A model generated the notes under the pieces. That model did not search any database. It was not told where the DNA came from and saw only the letters and a program-made list of their open reading frames with translations. From an uncultured Bacteroidota bacterium (GTDB lineage: Bacteria; Bacteroidota; Bacteroidia; Flavobacteriales; Flavobacteriaceae): a DNA stretch of 64,000 bases. The stretch lies in contig CABXGL010000004.1 in assembly GCA_902511755.1 (NCBI GenBank), forward strand, positions 19,615-83,614, read 5' to 3'. A program made the position numbers and the translations under genes. Below are positions 53,639 to 61,927 of this stretch, piece after piece (positions within the stretch are counted from its first letter, which is position 1; the number at the start of each line of letters is the position of its first letter).

Positions 53639-54385
53639 ATGAATCTATTAAAAGGAAAAACTGTAATTGTTACCGGAGCAAGTAGAGGAATAGGTAAAGG
53701 AATTGCCTTGACTTTAGCTAAGAATGGTGCCAATGTTGCTTTTACTTATACTAAATCAGTTGAAGCTGCTAACAACCTTTTAAAAGAAATATCTAGTTTA
53801 GGAGTAAAATGTAAATCATACCAAAGTAATGCAGCTAACTTTGAAGACTCTAAAACCTTGGTTGAAAATATTTTAAATGATTTTGAATCTTTTGATATTC
53901 TAATTAATAACGCAGGAATAACTAAAGATAATTTACTCATGAGAATGAGTGAAGAAGATTTTGATAAGGTAATAGAAGTTAATTTAAAATCTGTTTTTAA
54001 TATGGTTAAAGCATGTCAAAGTGTTTTTCTTAAACAAAGATCAGGTAGTATTATTAATATAAGCTCTATAGTAGGTTTGAAAGGAAATCCTGGACAATCA
54101 AACTATGCTGCTTCTAAAGCCGGTATGATAGGTTTTTCTAAATCTATCGCTTTAGAGTTGGGTTCTAGAAACATTCGTTCAAATGTTATAGCACCTGGTT
54201 TTATTGAAACTGAAATGACAAGTGAATTAAGTGAAGATGTTGTTAGTAAATGGATTGAAGGAATCCCTCTTAAAAGGGGAGGGAAGCCTGAAGACGTTGC
54301 AAATCTTTGCTTATTTCTTTCATCTGACCTATCTAGTTTTATAACAGGTCAAGTAATTAATGTCGATGGTGGCATGTTAACATAA
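53639..54385 (+). CDS. fabG: 3-oxoacyl-ACP reductase FabG
   Basis: An NADPH-dependent reductase of fatty-acid elongation, 248 residues. The Rossmann motif is VTGASRGIGKG (10-20); NNAG occurs in LINNAGITKDNLLMRM. The catalytic Ser, Tyr and Lys lie in INISSIVGLKGNPG and NYAASKAGMIGF, and the end SFITGQVINVDGGM is typical. It continues the operon of envelope lipid genes. There is no other fab gene next to it. Confidence 0.94.
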   Translation: MNLLKGKTVIVTGASRGIGKGIALTLAKNGANVAFTYTKSVEAANNLLKEISSLGVKCKSYQSNAANFEDSKTLVENILNDFESFDILINNAGITKDNLLMRMSEEDFDKVIEVNLKSVFNMVKACQSVFLKQRSGSIINISSIVGLKGNPGQSNYAASKAGMIGFSKSIALELGSRNIRSNVIAPGFIETEMTSELSEDVVSKWIEGIPLKRGGKPEDVANLCLFLSSDLSSFITGQVINVDGGMLT

Positions 54386-54411
54386 ATAATTAAATAAAAA
54401 AACAAACAAAA

Positions 54412-55230
54412 ATGGAAAAATTAAACAGAATTGGATTACCAGTAGTAGTAATAATAATGGTAACTTTTATAGTATTAGTAAAATCAGCAGTTAATATTGG
54501 TTATGGAGAAGCTGGTGTGTTATTTCGAACATTTGGAGGTGGTGTTGTTACTGATGAACCAGCTCTAGGAGAAGGGTTTCATATTATTGCTCCTTGGAAT
54601 AAGGTTTACCTATATAATGTAAAACAACAAGAAGTATTTGAAAGTCAAATGCAAGTACTTTCATCAAATGGACTTGAAATATCCCTTGATGTTTCTGTAT
54701 TATATCAACCAAAATCAGATCAGTTAGGGTTATTACACCAAACAAAAGGTTCTAATTATTTAGATATAGTTATTGTTCCTAATATTAGAGCTGTCGCTAG
54801 AAGTGTAGTCGGTAGATATACACCTGAACAACTTTATTCTACAAAGAGAGATGCTATAGAAAGTGAAATTTTTGATGAACTGAAGAAAGGAGTTGAATCA
54901 CAGTATGTTCAGATTAATGATGTCTTAGTTAGAGATGTTACTTTACCTAATACAATAAAACAAGCAATTGAAAGAAAACTTAGTCAAGAACAAATGGCTC
55001 TGGAATATGAATTTAAACTTGAATCAGCTAGAAAAGAAGCAGAAAAAGTTAGAATCGATGCGAAAGGTAAAGCAGATGCAAATAGAATTCTGAACTCTTC
55101 TTTAACGACAAATATTTTAAGAGATAAAGGTATTGAAGCAACAATAAAACTTGCTGAATCACCAAACTCAAAGGTTATTGTAATTGGTTCTGGTAAAGAT
55201 GGTTTGCCAATAATATTAGGAAATCAATAA
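54412..55230 (+). CDS. Prohibitin-like SPFH-domain membrane protein
   Basis: A 272-residue protein with one N-terminal membrane segment (LPVVVIIMVTFIVLVKSAVNI, about 9-30), an SPFH/prohibitin domain (NIGYGEAGVLFRTFGG, VLYQPKSDQLGLLHQTKG, RSVVGRYTPEQLYSTKRDAI), and a charged coiled-coil end region (FKLESARKEAEKVRIDAKGKA). Family members form ring-like assemblies in membranes and influence proteases such as FtsH. Its specific role here is unknown. It follows fabG by 26 bases and may end that operon. Confidence 0.9.
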   Translation: MEKLNRIGLPVVVIIMVTFIVLVKSAVNIGYGEAGVLFRTFGGGVVTDEPALGEGFHIIAPWNKVYLYNVKQQEVFESQMQVLSSNGLEISLDVSVLYQPKSDQLGLLHQTKGSNYLDIVIVPNIRAVARSVVGRYTPEQLYSTKRDAIESEIFDELKKGVESQYVQINDVLVRDVTLPNTIKQAIERKLSQEQMALEYEFKLESARKEAEKVRIDAKGKADANRILNSSLTTNILRDKGIEATIKLAESPNSKVIVIGSGKDGLPIILGNQ

Positions 55231-55232
55231 AG

Positions 55233-55250
55233 CAAATAATAGATTATTTG
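55233..55250 (+). terminator. Hairpin after the prohibitin-like gene
   Basis: CAAATAAT (55233-55240) and ATTATTTG (55243-55250) are perfect complements with a two-base gap, starting two bases after the stop codon. A T-rich stretch (55260-55266) follows. The stem is all A-T except one pair, so it is a weak but plausible terminator for the 48969-55230 operon and lies between convergent genes. Confidence 0.4.
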
Positions 55251-55303
55251 TGAAATTATATTTTTTCATAAATAGAGTAGGGGAAGTTAATTTAAAATTG
55301 GGT

Positions 55304-56452
55304 TTACCATAGTAATATTGCAGATAGCAATACGAAAAATGCAAAGATTGAATAAAAGAACGAAAACTTACTGTCTTGTAAATTTCTAAACCATTTTATC
55401 TCATTACTTTTATATAGATATTTTCCATCAACATTAATTCTTTTAAATGTTCCCTGTTGTAAAAGAAGTATTAAAATATTGAAAACAACCATTGCTATAA
55501 TTAGATTGTTAATAGCATCTGCTTTAGTAAAGACGTTTACTACAGGAAGAACTTCATAAACAAATGCACTACTTCCAATTGCTCCAAAAATACCACCAAC
55601 TGCTAGGTTAACTCTAGATTCTAGTTCTCTAAGTGGAATAAGAAATACCATGCAGGAAATGAAATAAGAAAGAATCCCTCCAGTAAATATTTTAAAAAAT
55701 AAAACACCACCTTTTCTCTGAATATTTAATTCAACTATAAAGTTTTGTGTTACTTCAGGTCTTTTTAAAGTTGGTGTCATTTGTAATATAGTTGACATGC
55801 TTGTTTTGTAGGTGCTTCTATATGTAACATCTGTTATAAGATAACCTTCAGTAAGATTTCTCATAATTGGTTCAAATGTACTTTTATATTTACTGCTTGG
55901 TTGAATTTTAACAAGAGATGTGTCTACTGTACTTTGAAATTCAAATATTAGTTTTTGTGTGTCAAAGGGATAATTTCCTAAATCCCAACTATGATCAAAT
56001 TCATTTTCAACATACATTGAGCTTTTTGTAAATCTATCATCATAAAACAGAACGGAATCTTCAGGAACATCTTTTCTTGCATACACGAGAGGGCCAAAAT
56101 ATCTTATTTCACTTTCCTTTAAATATAATTGAACCCATTCAGGATGAGATAGATCAAGTGAATCACCACTGATAGAGTTGAATTCTAAATCATATTTAGA
56201 ATAGATGTCAAAAACAAATTTCCCAATAAAAAAATTATTTTTTACATCAAGATCTTTTATGTCTTTAAAATCCATTGATACATCAAATACCATTGGCCAT
56301 TCAAGAGAGTCTTCTTCAACTAGTTTAACTTCTGGATAGTATGGTGGCCCAAATCTTAAATAATCTATATCTGGAATAGAGTCATTTGTTTGACCAAATG
56401 TAGAATTTGAAATAATAAAAAAACAAATAAAAAAATTTAAAATTTTATACAT
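55304..56452 (-). CDS. Pentameric ligand-gated ion channel (Cys-loop family) homologue
   Basis: A 382-residue membrane protein with the architecture of a bacterial pLGIC. A signal peptide (about 1-20) precedes a beta-rich extracellular domain to about 245. The YPFDTQ motif (161-166) is the prokaryotic form of the Cys-loop core FPxD. A pre-M1 stretch FIVELNIQRKGGVLFF (238-253) matches the I-x-R element, then come M1 (about 250-273), M2 (about 280-303), M3 (about 311-332) and M4 (about 362-382). There is no cysteine pair, as in GLIC and ELIC. M2 is unusually Gly-rich (LAVGGIFGAIGSSAF). Ligand and ion selectivity are unknown. Confidence 0.78.
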   Translation of the reverse strand: MYKILNFFICFFIISNSTFGQTNDSIPDIDYLRFGPPYYPEVKLVEEDSLEWPMVFDVSMDFKDIKDLDVKNNFFIGKFVFDIYSKYDLEFNSISGDSLDLSHPEWVQLYLKESEIRYFGPLVYARKDVPEDSVLFYDDRFTKSSMYVENEFDHSWDLGNYPFDTQKLIFEFQSTVDTSLVKIQPSSKYKSTFEPIMRNLTEGYLITDVTYRSTYKTSMSTILQMTPTLKRPEVTQNFIVELNIQRKGGVLFFKIFTGGILSYFISCMVFLIPLRELESRVNLAVGGIFGAIGSSAFVYEVLPVVNVFTKADAINNLIIAMVVFNILILLLQQGTFKRINVDGKYLYKSNEIKWFRNLQDSKFSFFYSIFAFFVLLSAILLW

Positions 56453-56473
56453 ATTAAAGATACTATCGTATTA

Positions 56474-56506
56474 CAAACTTATTAATATTTTAATATAATA
56501 AACAAA
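56474..56506 (-). promoter_or_regulatory. Bacteroidetes-type promoter of the pLGIC-like gene
   Basis: On the minus strand TTTG (56506-56503) and TAAGTTTG (56481-56474) are 21 bases apart, fitting TTTG-N17-23-TAnnTTTG. Transcription should begin about 56468, some 15 bases before the ATG at 56452. The gene thus has its own promoter. Confidence 0.55.
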
Positions 56507-56511
56507 ATATC

Positions 56512-56519
56512 TATTTTTG
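56512..56519 (+). promoter_or_regulatory. -7 element of the cold-shock protein gene
   Basis: TATTTTTG fits TAnnTTTG and lies 18 bases before the ATG at 56538. It excludes the in-frame TTG at 56517 as a start, since that lies inside the promoter. Confidence 0.45.
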
Positions 56520-56537
56520 CCACAATTAAAATTATAT

Positions 56538-56984
56538 ATGGCAAAATCACAACAAACCTTTAATAAACTAGAAAAAGAAAAAAAACGTAAAAAAAAGAAG
56601 GAAGATAAGAGAAAGAAGATGTTGGCTCGTAAAGAAGCTAAAGAAAGTGGAGAGCTAGTAACTAACGAGTTCGTTTATGTTGATTATAACGGAAATTTCA
56701 CTGATACGCCACCAGATCCAGCAGAAAAAGAAAGAATAAGCGCAGAAAGCATTGTAATAGGTGTCCCTAAGCGTGAAGAAGTTAAAACTACAGGATTTAT
56801 TGGAAAAGTTAATTTCTTTGATCATTCTAAAGGTTTTGGGTTTATAATTGATCCTGAGACTCAAGAAAAGTATTTTGTTCATATAAGTGAATGTATTGAT
56901 GAAATAACTGAAGGAGATAAGGTTGAGTTTGACACGATTAAAGGAGCAAAAGGTTTAAATGCTTCTAAAGTAAAGAAGGTTTAA
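56538..56984 (+). CDS. Cold-shock-domain protein with a lysine-rich N-terminal extension
   Basis: A 148-residue nucleic-acid-binding protein. The first 45 residues are strongly basic (KKRKKKKEDKRKKMLARK), a linker rich in acidic and Pro residues follows (FTDTPPDPAEKE), and residues about 80-148 form a CSD: TGFIGKVNFFDHSKGFGFI with RNP-1 KGFGFI, then EKYFVHISEC (RNP-2). The extension could help bind RNA or ribosomes. Transcription probably starts about 12 bases upstream of the ATG. This layout recurs in flavobacteria, though the function is not defined. Confidence 0.88.
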   Translation: MAKSQQTFNKLEKEKKRKKKKEDKRKKMLARKEAKESGELVTNEFVYVDYNGNFTDTPPDPAEKERISAESIVIGVPKREEVKTTGFIGKVNFFDHSKGFGFIIDPETQEKYFVHISECIDEITEGDKVEFDTIKGAKGLNASKVKKV

Positions 56985-57046
56985 TTATAATTGAACTATA
57001 ATTTATATTATGTTAAATCGTATTTGAATCACTAATTATATAGAAA

Positions 57047-57595
57047 ATGAAGAAAAAAATTATATATACCCTATTGCTTGTACTAGCACTATTTTTAATT
57101 TATGCAGCATATGTTATTAGTAATCCCGTAAGTCCACTTGATACAGCATCATATACTGAAGATGATAAAGAAATATTGATTACATATAGTAGACCATTTA
57201 AAAAAGGAAGATTGATATTTGGTAATGAATCGGAGTCTGCCCTAGTCCCATTTGGTAAATATTGGAGAACAGGTGCAAATAGACATACAATGATAACAAC
57301 CAGTTCTGATTTAAAATTTGCTGATAATCTTTTAAATGCTGGTGAATATTCTCTTTATACTGTTCCAGGAGAAAGTACCTGGGATATTACTTTTAATTCT
57401 ACTAATGCATTTTTTGGAATTACGCAGCCCGATCCTGAAATGGATTTATTTACAATTTCAGTTCCATCTAATATGCTAGAGGATTCGATTGAGCAGTTTA
57501 CTATTGATTTTATTCCTTCACCACCAGGAGGTCCTTCTTCTACAGCTATAAGATTAAGATGGGATTTGACAGAAATAGTAATTCCATTTAACTAA
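57047..57595 (+). CDS. DUF2911-family membrane-anchored protein
   Basis: A 182-residue protein: an N-terminal membrane anchor (IIYTLLLVLALFLIYAAYVI, about 4-23) and a beta-rich domain carrying the DUF2911 marks ILITYSRPFKKGRLIFG, LVPFGKYWRTGANRHTMI, NAGEYSLYTVPG and WDITFNS. Function unknown. The domain faces the periplasm if the anchor is a signal anchor. The amidohydrolase gene begins 2 bases after it, so the pair may be one unit. Confidence 0.85.
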   Translation: MKKKIIYTLLLVLALFLIYAAYVISNPVSPLDTASYTEDDKEILITYSRPFKKGRLIFGNESESALVPFGKYWRTGANRHTMITTSSDLKFADNLLNAGEYSLYTVPGESTWDITFNSTNAFFGITQPDPEMDLFTISVPSNMLEDSIEQFTIDFIPSPPGGPSSTAIRLRWDLTEIVIPFN

Positions 57596-57597
57596 CT

Positions 57598-58773
57598 ATG
57601 CTTTTTTCTTTTAAAAATTTTTTAAAAGCTCTAATCTTTTTAGTTTCTCTTCTAATTATTGTTTTAGTTTTTGGAGGTATTTCTTATTTTATAATTGATA
57701 AAATTCAAAAAAAGAACAATTTAATGGATATTGAAGAATATTCTCCTATTTCGACTCTAGTTGTTCCAGAAAACCCCACAAACAGATCTAAATTTCCATT
57801 TATTGATGTTCATAGTCATCATTGGGATATGCCAATTAAAGATCTTTCTGGAATTGTAAAGGAAATGGATAGTTTAAACATGAAATATATGATTAATCTA
57901 AGTGGTTCAGGTTTTGGTACTTTTTCAGGAAATCAATCTCTAATGGATATTAATCTTACCAAATCCTTGAAAAATGTCAGAGAAAATTATCCTAAAAGAT
58001 TTGGTGTTTTTGTTAATCTTAATCTAAATAAAATTGACGAGAAAGATTTTACTATTTCATCTGTTAAAATTCTAAAAAATGCAGTCAAAGATGGAGCTAT
58101 TGGTTTAAAAATTTATAAAAATTTAGGGCTTAATCTTAAGGATTCTAAAGGAATTAGGGTTAAGGTAGATGATAAAAGACTTTCACCTATTTGGGAAGCT
58201 TGTGCAGACCTTAATATACCTGTTCTAATTCATTCTGGCGAGCCCTCCCCTTTCTTTGATCCAATTAATAAGTATAATGAAAGATGGCTTCATGCTAGAC
58301 AAAAACCTAGAAGTTTTAGACCTCAAGATAAATATCCATCTTTTGATACGGTAATGAATGAACAGTATAATATGTTTAAAAATCATCCAAATACAATTTT
58401 TATTAATGCACACATGGGTTGGATGGCAAATAATTTAGATAAACTAGAAAAACATTTAGATAGTCTTCCAAATGTATATACAGAATTTGGTGCTGTGATA
58501 GGTGAATTAGGAAGACAACCTAGAAGAGCAAGACAATTTTTTATAGATTATCAAGATAGAATTATGTTTGGAAAGGACACTTATAAAAAATCTGAATTTG
58601 ATGTTTATTTTAGAGTTCTGGAAACCAAAGATGAATACTTTGATTATTATAGAAAAAGACATGGTCTTTGGAAAATGTATGGTCTTGATCTTCCAGATGA
58701 TGTGTTGAAAAAAATATATTATAAAAATGCATTAAAACTGTTTCCTTCTATTGATAAGGAATTATTTGAATAA
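57598..58773 (+). CDS. Membrane-anchored amidohydrolase (amidohydrolase_2 family)
   Basis: A 391-residue metal-dependent hydrolase. A membrane anchor near 10-32 precedes a TIM-barrel domain with HxH in FIDVHSHHWDMP (about 69-80), LKIYKN, the ligand His in PVLIHSGEPSPFF, HMGW in INAHMGWMANN, and the Asp in MFGKDTYKKSEFD. These match the metal-ligand pattern of amidohydrolase_2, including aminocarboxymuconate-semialdehyde decarboxylase-like enzymes. Substrate unknown. Its anchor implies a periplasmic active site. Confidence 0.87.
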   Translation: MLFSFKNFLKALIFLVSLLIIVLVFGGISYFIIDKIQKKNNLMDIEEYSPISTLVVPENPTNRSKFPFIDVHSHHWDMPIKDLSGIVKEMDSLNMKYMINLSGSGFGTFSGNQSLMDINLTKSLKNVRENYPKRFGVFVNLNLNKIDEKDFTISSVKILKNAVKDGAIGLKIYKNLGLNLKDSKGIRVKVDDKRLSPIWEACADLNIPVLIHSGEPSPFFDPINKYNERWLHARQKPRSFRPQDKYPSFDTVMNEQYNMFKNHPNTIFINAHMGWMANNLDKLEKHLDSLPNVYTEFGAVIGELGRQPRRARQFFIDYQDRIMFGKDTYKKSEFDVYFRVLETKDEYFDYYRKRHGLWKMYGLDLPDDVLKKIYYKNALKLFPSIDKELFE

Positions 58774-58777
58774 TCTT

Positions 58778-58801
58778 ACTATTCTTTGTATAGATAATAG
58801 T
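58778..58801 (+). terminator. Weak hairpin after the amidohydrolase gene
   Basis: ACTATT (58778-58783) pairs with AATAGT (58796-58801) around a 12-base loop, then TTTG. It sits 5 bases past the stop and ahead of ald; the stem is short and AT-rich, so support is low. Confidence 0.25.
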
Positions 58802-58851
58802 TTTGTAAATTGATTATTTGTGATTAACTATGCATAATTTAAAATACTAAA

Positions 58852-59964
58852 ATGATAATTGGCATTCCTAAAGAAATAAAAAACAACGAATTTAGAGTTG
58901 GCATGACTCCTTCAGGAGTTAATTCTTTTATTAGAAATGGCCATACAGTTTATGTAGAAAAAGGTGCTGGATTAGGTAGCGGATTTTCAGATGAATTGTT
59001 TTCAAGTGTTGGAGCTGAAATATGTAATTCTATAGAAGAGGTTTATTCAAAATCAGAAATGATAATTAAGGTAAAAGAACCTTTAAAACAAGAATATCCA
59101 TTAATTAAAAAGGATCAAATTATATATACTTTTTTTCACTTTGCTTCTTCTAAAGAATTAACTGAAGCAATGGTTAAGAGTGGAGCTATATGTATAGCTT
59201 ATGAAACTGTCCAAAATGATGATAATACACTCCCCCTTTTAACACCAATGTCGGAGGTTGCTGGAAGGATGGCTACTCAACAAGGTGCTAAATTTTTAGA
59301 AAAACCTCAAAGTGGTCATGGAATTTTATTAGGTGGAGTTCCTGGGGTAAAGCCTGCTAATGTAATAGTATTAGGTGGAGGTGTTGTTGGAACACAAGCT
59401 GCTAAAATGGCTGCTGGTCTAGGTGCAAATGTTACAATTTTTGATATTAGTTTAGATAGGTTGAGAAAACTAGATGATATTATGCCAAAGAATGTTAATA
59501 CTCAGTTTTCAAATACATATAATATACTAGAAGCAATAAAAGATGCTCATTTAATTATTGGTGCAGTATTAATTCCTGGTGCAAAAGCTCCAAATCTTAT
59601 AACAAAAAAGATGTTAAAACACCTAAATAAAGGCACTGTTCTAGTAGATGTAGCTGTTGATCAAGGTGGTTGTTTTGAAACTACACACCCAACTACTCAT
59701 CAAGATCCTACTTATATTATAGATGATGTCCTTCATTATAGTGTTGCAAACATGCCTGGTGCAGTTCCTGTAACTTCAACTGAAGCATTGACTAATGCTA
59801 CCATAAGCAGAGGTTTATCAATTGCTAATAAAGGTTGGAAGAATGCTTGTGATGATGATAAGTCTTTGAGATTAGGTTTAAATATAATAAACGGTAAAAT
59901 TGTTTATAAAGCTGTTGCTGATGCTTTTAAACTTGATTATACAGATTTAAATGACATTATTTAA
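58852..59964 (+). CDS. ald: Alanine dehydrogenase
   Basis: NAD-dependent oxidative deamination of L-alanine to pyruvate and ammonia. 370 residues. The start IGIPKEIKNNEFRVGMTP, the catalytic Lys in IIKVKEPL, the His in YTFFHFASS, the NAD-binding VIVLGGGVVGTQAAKMAAG (about 171-189) and VDVAVDQGGCFETT (Asp near 270) are all there. It is normal length. An oxygenase gene follows 2 bases later, so the two may be transcribed together. With serine dehydratase it forms the amino-acid-deaminating side of the window. Confidence 0.96.
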   Translation: MIIGIPKEIKNNEFRVGMTPSGVNSFIRNGHTVYVEKGAGLGSGFSDELFSSVGAEICNSIEEVYSKSEMIIKVKEPLKQEYPLIKKDQIIYTFFHFASSKELTEAMVKSGAICIAYETVQNDDNTLPLLTPMSEVAGRMATQQGAKFLEKPQSGHGILLGGVPGVKPANVIVLGGGVVGTQAAKMAAGLGANVTIFDISLDRLRKLDDIMPKNVNTQFSNTYNILEAIKDAHLIIGAVLIPGAKAPNLITKKMLKHLNKGTVLVDVAVDQGGCFETTHPTTHQDPTYIIDDVLHYSVANMPGAVPVTSTEALTNATISRGLSIANKGWKNACDDDKSLRLGLNIINGKIVYKAVADAFKLDYTDLNDII

Positions 59965-59966
59965 TT

Positions 59967-60917
59967 ATGCCTAATATTCCTTCTTTAAACTTGTCTGATT
60001 TTTTATCTAATGATAATGCCTTAAAAAAGGATTTTGTAGAAAAAATTGGAAAGGCTTATCAAGAAATTGGTTTTATAGCTTTAAAAGGACATTTTCTTAC
60101 AAAAAATAATATAGATAATTTGTATCTGCAGATAAAGAAGTTCTTTGATTTACCTCAAGGAACAAAAAATAAATATGAATTTGATGGTTATAAAGGTCAA
60201 AGAGGATATACTTCCTTTGGAAAAGAACATGCGAAAGGAAAGAAAGAAGGTGATTTAAAAGAGTTCTGGCATTTTGGGCAGTTTTTAGATAATCAAGAGA
60301 AAAACTATAATTATCCTGAAAACATTATTGTTAATGAGCTTCCTGAATTTAATAAGACAGGAAAAGAAACTTTTAAAGCTTTAGAAAAAACAGCCGTTTA
60401 TGTACTTAGAGCTATTTCTATATTTTTAGACTTAGAAGAAGATCATTTTGACAAATTTGTTATAAATGGTAATAGTATATTAAGACCCATTCACTACCCT
60501 CCTATTAAAAAGGAACCCAAAAAAGCTGTTAGAGCAGCTGCACACGGAGATATTAATCTTATCACTCTTTTAATGGGTGCACATGGAAAAGGTTTACAGG
60601 TTAAAAATAACAATGGAGAATGGATTGATGCAATTGCAGCAGATGATGAAATTGTAATCAATGTGGGTGATATGCTTTCAAGATATACTAATGATAAACT
60701 AAAATCTACTATTCACAGAGTAGTTAATCCTCCAAAAGAATTATGGGGAAAATCAAGATATTCTATACCTTTTTTCTTACATCCTATTGGATCAATGAAG
60801 CTAAATGTTCTAGAAAATTGTATTGATAAAAATAATCCTAAAAAATTTGATGATATCACTGCACATGATTTTTTAATTAATAGATTGATTGATATCGGAG
60901 TCATGAAAAAAGAATGA
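59967..60917 (+). CDS. 2-oxoglutarate/Fe(II)-dependent oxygenase, isopenicillin-N-synthase-like
   Basis: A 316-residue non-heme iron oxygenase. The iron ligands are in AAHGDINLITLLMG (H-x-D) and STIHRVVNP (third His), with the 2-oxoglutarate-binding Arg in SRYSIPFF. The N-terminal region has LNLSDFLSND and EIGFIALKGH, normal for the family. The natural substrate is not known. It is placed right after ald, and the SUI1 gene overlaps it (ATGA), so three unrelated functions share the same message. Confidence 0.88.
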   Translation: MPNIPSLNLSDFLSNDNALKKDFVEKIGKAYQEIGFIALKGHFLTKNNIDNLYLQIKKFFDLPQGTKNKYEFDGYKGQRGYTSFGKEHAKGKKEGDLKEFWHFGQFLDNQEKNYNYPENIIVNELPEFNKTGKETFKALEKTAVYVLRAISIFLDLEEDHFDKFVINGNSILRPIHYPPIKKEPKKAVRAAAHGDINLITLLMGAHGKGLQVKNNNGEWIDAIAADDEIVINVGDMLSRYTNDKLKSTIHRVVNPPKELWGKSRYSIPFFLHPIGSMKLNVLENCIDKNNPKKFDDITAHDFLINRLIDIGVMKKE

Positions 60918-61255
60918 AAAAATTCTCTTCTCTTTCTGATCTAAAATCTTTAATAAGTAAATCAGATCAATCTTCTGCTAACTCTGTTTCAACTAATAAA
61001 AAAAGTCAATTAATCAAGCAATCTTTAGAGGCTCATTATAGTATTAAAGGAAGAGCAGGAAAACCCGTTACACTTATTAAAGGATTTAAAGGGACAAAAA
61101 ATCAGATTAAGGATTTAGCTAAACTTCTTAAGAATAAATGTGGAGTTGGCGGATCTATTAAAGATGGGGAAATAATCATTCAAGGTAAATTTAGAGATAA
61201 GATTACCTCAATACTTACAGATATGGGGCATTCAGTAAAAAGAGTTGGAGGTTAA
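60914..61255 (+). CDS. SUI1/eIF1-like translation factor
   Basis: A 113-residue protein of the SUI1/YciH family. After a Ser/Lys-rich N-terminal stretch, GRAGKPVTLIKGFKGT (about 48-63) and LAKLLKNKCGVGGSIKDGEIIIQGKF (in parts) form the alpha/beta domain; VGGSIKDGEI is diagnostic. In bacteria the role is thought to be in translation initiation fidelity. It starts by ATGA overlap with the oxygenase gene and ends 4 bases inside the convergent DUF805 gene. Confidence 0.92.
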   Translation: MKKFSSLSDLKSLISKSDQSSANSVSTNKKSQLIKQSLEAHYSIKGRAGKPVTLIKGFKGTKNQIKDLAKLLKNKCGVGGSIKDGEIIIQGKFRDKITSILTDMGHSVKRVGG

Positions 61256-61770
61256 CCCTCGTGATCATCTTTATCTATATCGGAATTCTTAAAAATTAAA
61301 AATAGAAATATCAATAAGGATATTATAGAAAAAGGCGTTTTAAGAAAACTAATGGAATCTAATATTCCTAATCCTGTTAAATCACCAATAATCTCAAATC
61401 CAATGATAATAGCAAAGATGTTATTTCTATTCTCATAAAATAATGCAGAAACTCTTTTGTAATAGGTCGCTAAAGTAAACCACATAGCTGGTAAAAAAGC
61501 AATAATAAAACTAATAATCCATCCTAATGAGAAGGAAGACCACAAATTGCTAAAAAACTCTTCAGGATTTGCTTCGATTTGTTCCTGAAAAGCTAATTGA
61601 TCAAAACCTTCAGGGTTATTCATATCTATAAAACCCTCATTCATCAAATAACTACCAAAAAAAGAAAAAAGTAATATTATTCCTGGTATGGCAAGTAATA
61701 TTGTAAACAACAATCTTAAGAAATATGTTGTTCCGCTTATTGTCCCTGAAAATTGAAAGAATTTTAACAT
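61252..61770 (-). CDS. DUF805-family membrane protein
   Basis: A 172-residue inner-membrane protein with four hydrophobic segments (about 12-40, 70-95, 108-125, 140-160). FQFSGTISGTTYFLRLLFT is the FxFxGRxxR-like opening of DUF805 and LGWIISFIIAFLPAMWFTLA follows. YYKRVSALFYENRNN fits the conserved R-R-L-H-D-like patch. Function unknown in the family. Upstream, TATATTTG on the minus strand (61798-61791) fits a -7 box with a leader of about 15 bases. Confidence 0.8.
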   Translation of the reverse strand: MLKFFQFSGTISGTTYFLRLLFTILLAIPGIILLFSFFGSYLMNEGFIDMNNPEGFDQLAFQEQIEANPEEFFSNLWSSFSLGWIISFIIAFLPAMWFTLATYYKRVSALFYENRNNIFAIIIGFEIIGDLTGLGILDSISFLKTPFSIISLLIFLFLIFKNSDIDKDDHEG

Positions 61771-61790
61771 AGATTGAAAAATTTAATTTT

Positions 61791-61798
61791 CAAATATA
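61791..61798 (-). promoter_or_regulatory. Candidate -7 element for the DUF805 gene
   Basis: Minus-strand TATATTTG matches TAnnTTTG, 21 bases before the DUF805 start and inside the 38-base gap after the 35-residue ORF. A TTTG -33 partner is not at standard spacing. Confidence 0.35.
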
Positions 61799-61808
61799 GT
61801 ATTTATTA

Positions 61809-61916
61809 TTAATTCTCTCTTTTGTCAAATTTTTCTTTGTTAGATTTTGAAAACCTATTAATAATAGCAGCAACAATCAATATTAAACATATTCCCCAAA
61901 AAATAAAGTTCCACAT
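61809..61916 (-). CDS. 35-residue single-pass membrane peptide after ybjQ
   Basis: A previously unlisted small frame: ATG at 61916-61914, TAA at 61811-61809. The peptide begins MWNFIFWGICLILIVAAII, a clean membrane helix of about 18 residues, then a charged tail (NRFSKSNKEKFDKREN). It starts 11 bases after the YbjQ-family stop on the same strand, so the pair probably forms a unit. The sharp change from a hydrophobic half to a basic half, with a natural stop, argues for a real gene. No family is recognised. Confidence 0.55.
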   Translation of the reverse strand: MWNFIFWGICLILIVAAIINRFSKSNKEKFDKREN

Positions 61917-61927
61917 AATATAAGTAT

